Positions 35,441-43,120 of a stretch of 64,000 nt of DNA are shown here, piece after piece. Origin of the DNA: Bacteroidota bacterium (GTDB taxonomy: Bacteria; Bacteroidota; Ignavibacteria; UBA10030; UBA8401); the NCBI GenBank assembly GCA_030679145.1, contig JAUXTU010000036.1, forward strand, positions 22,480-86,479. Direction: 5' to 3'. The notes under the pieces are model-generated. The model did not search any database and was not told the DNA's origin. It worked only from the letters and a program-made list of their open reading frames with translations. Position 1 is the first letter of the stretch. Every line of letters begins with the position of its first letter. A program made the translations under genes and the position numbers.

Positions 35441-36487
35441 ATGGAAATCCCCAAAACAATTACAAACACAATGATGAAAAAGCGATTCCGCTTGAGCGAA
35501 TTTCTGGCGGAAAAACTTATCACGGCAACGGCGTTCATTTCGTTCGCATTCATTGTGTTGATCTTTGTCTTCGTATTCAGGGAAACACTTCCAATTTTCT
35601 CTGCACCTGAACCGGCTGTTTCGTTGGAAGAATTGGGAGAGCAGGAAACGTACGGTGATATTGTTTTAAGTGATGCTGAACGTGCGGCAGAAGAAAAAGA
35701 AAAAACGAAAGTTGCAGCCGAAGAAGGGGTGACAGTAGAAAATCTTGCCGGTGACCGTTGGCAGCCGATCTCCGGTAAACCGAAATACGGGCTGCTTCCA
35801 TTGATCGTCGGAAGTTTAAAGATATCGCTTATTTCAATATTCTTTGCTGCGCCGATTGCAATTCTTGCAGCATTATTTACCGCGGCATTTGCTCCACGAT
35901 GGGCAAAGGAAACATTAAAACCGGCGATAGAAATCCTTGCAGGATTTCCATCTGTCGTTATCGGCTTTTTTGCTCTGGTAGTTCTTGCAACATTTGTTCA
36001 GGATATATTTGGTCTTGAATATCGGTTGAATGCATTTGTCGGTGGATTAGCATTGTCACTTGCAGTTATTCCGATTATTTACACAATTTCTGAAGATGCA
36101 ATCTCTGCAATTCCAAAATCTCTTACCGAAGCAAGCCTTGCACTTGGCGCAACAAAATGGCAGACAGCGTTGAAGGTAATTCTTCCCGCAGCTACGCCGG
36201 GAATATTTGCAGCAATATTACTTGGAGTTGGGCGAGCATTTGGTGAAACAATGATCGTGTTAATGGCAACCGGGAATGCGGCACTGTTGTCAGCGAATCC
36301 ATTCGAACCGGTTCGCACAATGTCAGCAACGATCGGTGCAGAGATGGCAGAAGTTGTTTTTGGCGAAACGCACTACAATGTCTTGTTCTTAATCGGTTCA
36401 ATTCTTTTTCTGTTCACTTTCACCCTTAACGCGATCGCTGAAATATTTATCCGGCAGCGGTTGATGAAAAAATTCAGAGGAAGCTGA
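35441..36487 (+). CDS. pstC: Phosphate ABC transporter permease PstC
   Basis: Inner-membrane permease with the ABC transporter loop SLTEASLALGATKWQTALKVILPAATPGI (EAA motif). After the first helix a long acidic extracytoplasmic insertion is seen (EELGEQETYGDIVLSDAERAAEEKEKTKVAAEEG), about 80 residues before the next membrane segment. The alternative start MMKKRF at 35471 is possible, as neither has a clear ribosome site. Its stop overlaps the pstA start by one base. Confidence 0.94.
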   Translation: MEIPKTITNTMMKKRFRLSEFLAEKLITATAFISFAFIVLIFVFVFRETLPIFSAPEPAVSLEELGEQETYGDIVLSDAERAAEEKEKTKVAAEEGVTVENLAGDRWQPISGKPKYGLLPLIVGSLKISLISIFFAAPIAILAALFTAAFAPRWAKETLKPAIEILAGFPSVVIGFFALVVLATFVQDIFGLEYRLNAFVGGLALSLAVIPIIYTISEDAISAIPKSLTEASLALGATKWQTALKVILPAATPGIFAAILLGVGRAFGETMIVLMATGNAALLSANPFEPVRTMSATIGAEMAEVVFGETHYNVLFLIGSILFLFTFTLNAIAEIFIRQRLMKKFRGS

Positions 36488-37389
36488 TGACCAAGAAAAA
36501 ACTCCTCGGCGGATTTGTGTATGGAACTACCGCATTCTTTGCGTTTATTATTATTGCGGCTGTTGTTATTGTTATGACCAATATTGTTGCCGGTGGATGG
36601 TCGAGTTTGACAAAAGATTTTTTACTTGGATCACCCGAAGAAGGAATGACCAAGGGAGGGATTTTCCCGGCGATCGTTGGAACATTCTTGTTGGTAATGA
36701 TCATGTCCATTGCAGGAGTGCCAATAGGAACAATGACAGCGATCTATTTGAGTGAATACGCAAGCCAAAAATCGATCTTTGCTCGATTGATTCGATTCGC
36801 AGTGAACACGCTCGCTGGTGTTCCCGCAATCGTGTTCGGATTGTTCGGTCTCGGTTTTTTCATTCAATTTATTGGAACTCGTGTTGACGGAGTTTTGTAT
36901 AATAATGGAGAGCTGCACTGGGGACAGCCAAATATTCTGTGGGCGAGTTTAACAATGGCGTTATTGACGCTTCCGGTTGTGATCGTTTCTGTTGAAGAGG
37001 CGATCAAAACCGTGCCGAGAGAATTGCGCGAAGCATCGTTGGCACTTGGCGCAACAAAATGGCAGACGATTAGAAAAGTGGTTATTCCAAATTCTATTAC
37101 CGGAATATTGACGGGAGCAATTCTTGCCGTGAGCCGCGGCGCAGGCGAGGTTGCACCGATCCTGTTCACTGGTGCGGCATATTTTCTTCCGCATCTTCCG
37201 TCGGGACTATCGGATCAGTTCATGGAATTAGGATATCATATCTATATTATGGCGACACAATCGCCGGATGTGGAAGCGACACGAGGAATTCAATATGCAA
37301 CGACACTCGTCTTGCTCATCTTGACATTTACATTGAATTTCTCAGCGATCTTTTTGCGGTATAAATTACGAAAACGAATAATAACGTAA
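36487..37389 (+). CDS. pstA: Phosphate ABC transporter permease PstA
   Basis: 300-residue inner-membrane partner of PstC, with the EAA loop PRELREASLALGATKWQTIRKVVIPNSITGILTGAILAVSRGAGEVAPIL. About six transmembrane helices. It is coupled to pstC by TGATG. The pstB gene follows after 144 bases occupied by a palindromic repeat. Confidence 0.95.
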   Translation: MTKKKLLGGFVYGTTAFFAFIIIAAVVIVMTNIVAGGWSSLTKDFLLGSPEEGMTKGGIFPAIVGTFLLVMIMSIAGVPIGTMTAIYLSEYASQKSIFARLIRFAVNTLAGVPAIVFGLFGLGFFIQFIGTRVDGVLYNNGELHWGQPNILWASLTMALLTLPVVIVSVEEAIKTVPRELREASLALGATKWQTIRKVVIPNSITGILTGAILAVSRGAGEVAPILFTGAAYFLPHLPSGLSDQFMELGYHIYIMATQSPDVEATRGIQYATTLVLLILTFTLNFSAIFLRYKLRKRIIT

Positions 37390-37395
37390 AGCGAT

Positions 37396-37517
37396 GTCAT
37401 CGCGAGGAGTTCCGACGTTTTTTCGGAACGACGTGGCGATCTGCTTGTGCGTTGACAGATTGCTTCGTTCATAAAAAACACTCACTCGTCCCGAAGGGAC
37501 TCCTTCGGAGTAATGAC
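37396..37517. repeat. Dispersed palindromic repeat, family A copy 2 (between pstA and pstB)
   Basis: Begins GTCATCGCGAGGAG and ends AATGAC. It contains the hairpins GTTCCGA / TCGGAAC and CCGAAGG gact CCTTCGG. It fills almost the whole pstA-pstB gap. Confidence 0.7.
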
Positions 37518-37533
37518 ACGATAAAATAAAATT

Positions 37534-38322
37534 ATGTATTCACATTCTTACAAAACATTACAGCCGACAGATGTTAGGATCAAGACCGAACATCTCAATA
37601 TTTATTACGGAAAAAAACAAGCAATAAAAGATGTAAGTCTTGATATGTTCACTCATCGTGTAACAGCGCTGATCGGACCTTCGGGGTGCGGGAAGTCGAC
37701 GTATCTCCGATCGTTGAACAGGATGAATGATCTGATCGAAAATTCCCGGACGGAGGGAAACGTTCTTCTTGACGGAGTGAATATCTACGATAAACAAGTG
37801 GATGTTGTGGAACTTCGAAAAAAAGTAGGAATGATCTTCCAAAAATCGAATCCATTTCCGAAATCGATCTTTGAAAATGTTGCGTACGGACCGCGCATCA
37901 ACGGCATGAACGATAAAAAGAAATTAGAGGATATCGTTGAACGCTCGTTGAAGCAAGCCGCGCTGTGGGAAGAAGTGAAAGACGATCTTGCAAAGAGCGG
38001 TCTCTCGCTTTCCGGTGGACAGCAGCAGCGTTTATGTATCGCTCGTGCACTCGCTGTGGATCCCGAAATATTGCTGATGGATGAACCGGCAAGCGCTCTT
38101 GATCCCATTGCAACCGCAAAGATCGAAGAACTGATCTATGAGTTGAAAAATACATATACTATCGTTATCGTTACTCACAACATGCAGCAGGCAGCACGCG
38201 TGAGCGATTACACCGGATTTTTTTATATGGGTGAATTGATCGAGTTCGATGAGACAAAAAAAATATTTACCATGCCTGCAAAGAAACAGACAGAAGATTA
38301 TATTACAGGACGATTCGGGTGA
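37534..38322 (+). CDS. pstB: Phosphate ABC transporter ATP-binding protein
   Basis: ATPase of the Pst importer: Walker [10 protein letters not shown], PstB-specific [10 protein letters not shown], signature LSGGQQQR, Walker [13 protein letters not shown] and H-loop VTHNMQQA. 262 residues, usual length. It is cytoplasmic at the membrane. Confidence 0.96.
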   Translation: MYSHSYKTLQPTDVRIKTEHLNIYYGKKQAIKDVSLDMFTHRVTALIGPSGCGKSTYLRSLNRMNDLIENSRTEGNVLLDGVNIYDKQVDVVELRKKVGMIFQKSNPFPKSIFENVAYGPRINGMNDKKKLEDIVERSLKQAALWEEVKDDLAKSGLSLSGGQQQRLCIARALAVDPEILLMDEPASALDPIATAKIEELIYELKNTYTIVIVTHNMQQAARVSDYTGFFYMGELIEFDETKKIFTMPAKKQTEDYITGRFG

Positions 38323-38340
38323 TTATTTTATTACCACAAG

Positions 38341-38406
38341 GTCACGAAGAATCTTGCTTTTTTACTCAAGAATAAAAACGAGATTCTTCGCTTCGCTCAG
38401 AATGAC
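38341..38406. repeat. Dispersed palindromic repeat, family A copy 3 (between pstB and phoU)
   Basis: Stem CGAAGAATCT (38345-38354) / AGATTCTTCG (38381-38390), with outer ends GTCA and TGAC. It fills the pstB-phoU gap. Confidence 0.68.
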
Positions 38407-38458
38407 AATTGACAACCAATTTTTCAGGTGTCTCTCAGAATGAATTAAGGAAAAAATT

Positions 38459-39121
38459 ATGGAACGACATTTTCAACGGGATCTTGAACAGTTAAAATCC
38501 AATGTCATCAAAATGGGAAGTGCGGTGGAACAAAATCTGATCGATGCGTTGGATGCTGTACTCAATAACGATCCGGTACTTGCATCTAAAGTGATCTCAT
38601 CAGACGGGAAGATCAATCAATTTGAGATCGATATCGACAATGGTGTTGTAGATATTCTCGCGCTGCAGCAGCCAGTTGCAAGTGATCTCCGTTTAATACT
38701 GGCAATACAAAAGATCAATAACGACCTGGAGCGCATTGGCGATCATGCGGTGAACATTGCGGAATCTGCATACCGATTGACAGAAACGCCGCAAGATGAA
38801 CCTCTGTTGGAAATTCCGAACATGGCAAAGATTGCAAAAGAGATGTTTCAGCAAGCGCTGGATAGTTTCATCCACTTAAATGCTCAGCTTGCGCAAAGCG
38901 TATTGGAGAGTGATGACCGTATTGACGCGCTCAATCGCGGAATGAACTCACAGGTGGTCAAGTTCATTAAAAAAGATCTGAAGAGCATCGAAGGTGGATT
39001 GGAACTTCTTCGCATCAGCAGAAATTTGGAACGCGTTGCCGATCTTACAACGAACATTGCGGAAGAAGTGCTCTTCCATACACAAGCGAGAGTTGTAAAA
39101 CATCATGCTGAAGAGAAATGA
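38459..39121 (+). CDS. phoU: Phosphate-signalling protein PhoU
   Basis: A 220-residue double three-helix bundle: ERHFQRDLEQLKSNVIKMGSAVEQNL at the start, and the two metal-binding motifs DLRLILAIQKINNDLERIGDHAVNIAE and GLELLRISRNLERVADLTTNIAEE. It restrains Pst uptake and kinase signalling when phosphate is sufficient. AAGGAAAAAATT precedes the ATG. It is last in the pst operon; the next gene converges. Confidence 0.96.
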   Translation: MERHFQRDLEQLKSNVIKMGSAVEQNLIDALDAVLNNDPVLASKVISSDGKINQFEIDIDNGVVDILALQQPVASDLRLILAIQKINNDLERIGDHAVNIAESAYRLTETPQDEPLLEIPNMAKIAKEMFQQALDSFIHLNAQLAQSVLESDDRIDALNRGMNSQVVKFIKKDLKSIEGGLELLRISRNLERVADLTTNIAEEVLFHTQARVVKHHAEEK

Positions 39122-39146
39122 TGCTTCACTTCACCGTGACTGAATA

Positions 39147-41051
39147 TTATCTCTCAACCCTCCTCTGCAATTCATCTCTTTTCAACGTGATCAAGTGACC
39201 GATTGGTTTTCCGTTTCGGTATGTGATTGCTCGAAGTGTGATCTGTCCATCGGGAAGCTCAACCGGACTTGTGTATTGCAGTGAATGATCGTCAGGCATA
39301 GTATCATCAATCGTGTAATAGATCTTCAGATCAGATATTTCTTTTTCTATTTCAAGAATCAATGTATTATTTCGTAACGACGTTTTTATGATCGCATCGT
39401 ATGCAGCTCGGCTGTAATTGATATCAGCGGCGTCCGCGCGGCTGAAATGTGTTTCCATTCTCTGCGAAAAATTCTTCCAATCCTTTTTTTCTTTCGGCGA
39501 CCAATAGACTTCCGCTAACGCCCACGCGCGTGGATAGGTCATGTATTCTACGGCGCGAAAATTCGGAACCTGCTCAGTCCAGAGATTTCCCTGTCCGCCT
39601 AAAATATATTTTGCATCAACACCGTCAGGAACCGGCTCAAAACTATAACTTTTTTTCACACGCAAACCTGCATATATTGGCGGATCGACCGTTTGGTCAC
39701 CTTGATTGTAATCCAAATACGCAAATGTTGTCGGCGTCATCACAACATCATGTCCCATTTTTGCTGCTTCAATTCCTCCATTCACTCCGCGCCAACTCAT
39801 AACTGTCGCTTCAGGGGAGATGCCACCTTCTAAAATTTCATCCCATCCAAGAAGTTTTTTTCCTTTTGTTTTCAGAATTTTTTCCAGCCGATTCATAAAA
39901 TATCCCTGCAGATCTTCAACATGCCGGATGTTCAATTTTTTCATCAATGCTTTACATCCAGCATCCTGCGCCCAGTAACCTTTGTAACATTCATCACCGC
40001 CAACGTGGATGTACGGACTTGGAAACAATGCTGCGACCTCCCCAAACACTTTTTCCAAAAAATCATACACCTTCTCGTCAGAAGGATTGAGCGTATTCTC
40101 GACATTCATTTTGAAGGTTCCGTTTCCGTACCATTCCATAAAATGAGTTCCGGGATTTACGCGGGTGTTTGTATCTTTTCTACAGCTCAATTCAGGATAT
40201 GATGCGATCGCTGCCATGCTATGTCCGGGAAAGTCGATCTCCGGAACGATCGTGACATTGTGCTGCTGAGCGAATTGAACAATTTCTTTAATGTCGTCCT
40301 GCGTGTAATATCCGCCGATGGTTGCCGCTTCACCCGGCAACGGATCTGTACGTGAACCGAATGCACCTGCACGGTCTACGCGCCATGCGCCGACTTCAGT
40401 AAGTTTTGGAAATGATTTGATCTCAATGCGCCAGCCATGATCATCCGTTAAATGCCAGTGGAAAATATTGTATTTGTACCGCGCAATCTGTTCGATGTAT
40501 GTTTTTACATCTTCTTTGGAAAAGAAATACCTGCTGACATCGAGCATGATCCCGCGCCATCCAAATCGGGGATAGTCAATTATTTTTACTGCAGGGATCG
40601 TCCATTCAATTTTTGAGATACCCTCACGTTCAATTTCCTTTGGTAACAACTGCAGAAGAGTTTGCATGCCATAAAATAATCCTGCGTTGGTATTTGCAGA
40701 AATGACAGCACCCTGAGAAGAAGTTTCAAGAATATATCCTTCTTTCCCAATCTGTTGATTCTGTTTTTCCAATAATGTGAATTGGATCGAAGCAGTTGTT
40801 CCTTTTTGTGCCAAAAAGGAAAATCCTGTCGGAACATTTATTTTTTGCACAAACATTTCTGCGATAGGACGAGATTCAGTTTTATTATAGCCGATCGTTG
40901 TCGCCGGTGTGATTGCAAATGTTCCGTTCAATTGCTGCATCTCAACCGGCTGGGGAATCAGTTGCAGTGAATTGTTCTGTGCAGAACTGACTGACATTGC
41001 CAGAAGCAGAACAAGAATTATGGAATATATTTTTTGTGATGTGGTTTTCAT
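39147..41051 (-). CDS. GH20 beta-N-acetylhexosaminidase
   Basis: Exported (signal MKTTSQKIYSIILVLLLAMSVSSAQ) exo-enzyme removing terminal GlcNAc/GalNAc. It has the GH20b N-terminal domain (LIPQPVEMQQLNGTFAITP), then the barrel RGIMLDVSRYFFSKEDVKTYIEQIARYKYNIFHWHLTDDHGWRIEI. The catalytic Asp-Glu pair is in YIHVGGDECYKGYW. A short C-terminal beta domain follows. No T9SS tail, so it is periplasmic. It lies beside a GH2 enzyme, with a palindromic repeat between them. Confidence 0.93.
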   Translation of the reverse strand: MKTTSQKIYSIILVLLLAMSVSSAQNNSLQLIPQPVEMQQLNGTFAITPATTIGYNKTESRPIAEMFVQKINVPTGFSFLAQKGTTASIQFTLLEKQNQQIGKEGYILETSSQGAVISANTNAGLFYGMQTLLQLLPKEIEREGISKIEWTIPAVKIIDYPRFGWRGIMLDVSRYFFSKEDVKTYIEQIARYKYNIFHWHLTDDHGWRIEIKSFPKLTEVGAWRVDRAGAFGSRTDPLPGEAATIGGYYTQDDIKEIVQFAQQHNVTIVPEIDFPGHSMAAIASYPELSCRKDTNTRVNPGTHFMEWYGNGTFKMNVENTLNPSDEKVYDFLEKVFGEVAALFPSPYIHVGGDECYKGYWAQDAGCKALMKKLNIRHVEDLQGYFMNRLEKILKTKGKKLLGWDEILEGGISPEATVMSWRGVNGGIEAAKMGHDVVMTPTTFAYLDYNQGDQTVDPPIYAGLRVKKSYSFEPVPDGVDAKYILGGQGNLWTEQVPNFRAVEYMTYPRAWALAEVYWSPKEKKDWKNFSQRMETHFSRADAADINYSRAAYDAIIKTSLRNNTLILEIEKEISDLKIYYTIDDTMPDDHSLQYTSPVELPDGQITLRAITYRNGKPIGHLITLKRDELQRRVER

Positions 41052-41080
41052 GTGTTTAGATATTTTATTAAAAGTAAATG

Positions 41081-41217
41081 GTCATTGCGAGAGAGAGTAG
41101 CGACCGAAGTTCCGCTTTTTGAATCCCGCACTGCGCAGAATCTAAAAAAGCGGGACAATCTTTCAATTAAAAAAGAGAAAAACGAGATCGCCACGTCGCT
41201 TCGCTCATCGCGATGAC
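41081..41217. repeat. Dispersed palindromic repeat, family A copy 4
   Basis: Runs from GTCATTGCGAGAG to CATCGCGATGAC in the gap between the GH20 and GH2 genes. Confidence 0.65.
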
Positions 41218-41261
41218 AATGATTAGGTATTGTTGAGACGCCTCTTGTTATTTTGCCGCAA

Positions 41262-43091
41262 TTATTTTTTGTTCATCGCTGCTTTGGTATTATAGAATTT
41301 CTGCAGCACAAAAAATGCTTTTTTCTTTTTCCCGTCATCGGAGATCAATCCTTTACGATTCCACCCATCTTGAATATTCGGCAGCGTTCTTCTGGGCGAA
41401 CGAAAATCAACCAATATCCACGGCGAGATACCGCGAAGCTGCGGAATAGCGCTGATCATTTCTAACGTTTCTTTATAAAGATATTCCTGATATTCTTCAG
41501 AGAATCTTGTTAACGTATCGGCGTGAAATCCGTACTTTGCATCCGCACCGAATTCGGAGATCACAACCGGCTTGTTTTGAGTTATATTCCAGCGAATATC
41601 TTTACATTTATTCGGCAGACCATCGTACCATCCGATGTATTGATTGAAGCTGAGAATGTCTACAACATTTGCAAATGGATCGCTGATGATCTTAACATTC
41701 GGATTTCCCGGAACACTGCTCTGCTCCAGCGCCGCGCTGATCAATCGAGTTGGATCAAGCGCACGCGTTTTTGCAGCCAACTTACCAAGAAAAATATTTC
41801 GCAGATCACTCGTGGGAGTTTCATTCGCCATCGACCAGATGATCACCGATGCTCTATTCTTATCCCGGTTGATCATTGTTGTCAATTGATGTTCAGCGTT
41901 GCGGTATGTCTCTTCATTGTCCCACGAAATTGTCCAGTATACCGGAATCTCTTCCCACACTAATATTCCCATTTTATCCGCTAGCCGCGCCATGTGTTCG
42001 TTGTGCGGATAATGCGCTAGACGGACATAATTGCATCCCAATTCTTTTGCCCACGTCAATAATTGTTTTGCATCGTCCAACGAATGCGCTCTTCCATGGC
42101 GAACAGGACTTTCTTCATGAATGGAAATGCCGCGTAAAAATATTTCGGTATTATTCAATAGAATATTTTGCTCTTTTGTTGTAATGGTGCGGAAACCGAT
42201 CTGATCGACAACTTCGTCTTTTTGTGTTTGAACGATCACATTATAGACATGCGGATTCTGCGTTGTCCAGTAGCTGATCTTTTGACTTTGCATTTCTACC
42301 GAAGCAGTTCCTGAACTGTCGGTAACGATCATTTGGTCCAGTCCGAGTTCCGGAATGATGATGCGTATTTTTTTCTGAGCGATGTCGGAACCATTCAGCG
42401 TCACCGTTCCTTTGATCTTTTTTCTATCGTTCGGATCTAATTGGATGACATAATCTTGAATAAAATCATCGGAGGTTTCTACCAATTTTACATCTCTGGT
42501 CAATCCGCCGTAATTCCACCAGTCGGTGTTCAGCGTCGGGACTCCTTCTTTTTTCCGCTTGTTATCCACTTTTACTACAAGAAAATTATCTTTTTCTTTT
42601 AGAAGTTTCGTTACTTCATAGTTAAAAGGAGTGAATCCGCCAATATGTTTGCCGAGTTTTGTTCCGTTCAGATAGACATCCGCCTGATAGTTTGCCGCTT
42701 CAAAATAGACGAATACGCGGTTTGTATTTTTTTTCTTTCGATAATCAAATGACTTTTTATACCAGATCGTTCCTTCATAATAAAAGAGCTTTTCTTTTTG
42801 CGTGTTCCAGTCTCCGGGAACAGCAATCGTATCAGACTTATCAAAATCATATTCCACCAGTTCCGTTTTGTCTTTTGGTTTGGCGTTAGTGAAATATGCT
42901 CCTTTGCCGGGATCTTTGGCATTGTCGTACGGCTCGTAGCGGTAGTTGTAAAAACCGTTCTCGTATGGATCGACGATATAATTCCATTGCCCGCTTAAAC
43001 TTTTTGCGGGACGGTTGTAGACGTTGATGAGAAGATTCTCTTGAGCACTGATGAGTTGCAGAAGAGCGGCGAAGAGAAATATTTTTTTCAT
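41262..43091 (-). CDS. GH2 glycoside hydrolase (beta-glucuronidase/galactosidase type)
   Basis: 609 residues, signal peptide MKKIFLFAALLQLISAQ. GH2 order: sugar-binding jelly roll (VYFEAANYQADVYLNGTKLGKHIGGFTPFNYEVT), immunoglobulin-like domain, and TIM barrel (LRGISIHEESPVRHGRAHSLDDAKQLLTWAKELGCNYVRLAHYPH). The acid/base Glu is in SMANETP and the nucleophile Glu in VISEFGAD. The length and NYVRLAHYP suit beta-glucuronidase-like enzymes. Probably periplasmic, working with the GH20 enzyme on a glycosaminoglycan or glycoprotein sugar (inference). Confidence 0.9.
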   Translation of the reverse strand: MKKIFLFAALLQLISAQENLLINVYNRPAKSLSGQWNYIVDPYENGFYNYRYEPYDNAKDPGKGAYFTNAKPKDKTELVEYDFDKSDTIAVPGDWNTQKEKLFYYEGTIWYKKSFDYRKKKNTNRVFVYFEAANYQADVYLNGTKLGKHIGGFTPFNYEVTKLLKEKDNFLVVKVDNKRKKEGVPTLNTDWWNYGGLTRDVKLVETSDDFIQDYVIQLDPNDRKKIKGTVTLNGSDIAQKKIRIIIPELGLDQMIVTDSSGTASVEMQSQKISYWTTQNPHVYNVIVQTQKDEVVDQIGFRTITTKEQNILLNNTEIFLRGISIHEESPVRHGRAHSLDDAKQLLTWAKELGCNYVRLAHYPHNEHMARLADKMGILVWEEIPVYWTISWDNEETYRNAEHQLTTMINRDKNRASVIIWSMANETPTSDLRNIFLGKLAAKTRALDPTRLISAALEQSSVPGNPNVKIISDPFANVVDILSFNQYIGWYDGLPNKCKDIRWNITQNKPVVISEFGADAKYGFHADTLTRFSEEYQEYLYKETLEMISAIPQLRGISPWILVDFRSPRRTLPNIQDGWNRKGLISDDGKKKKAFFVLQKFYNTKAAMNKK

Positions 43092-43120
43092 AAATAGAAG
43101 AGAGTGATTATAAAAATTAT

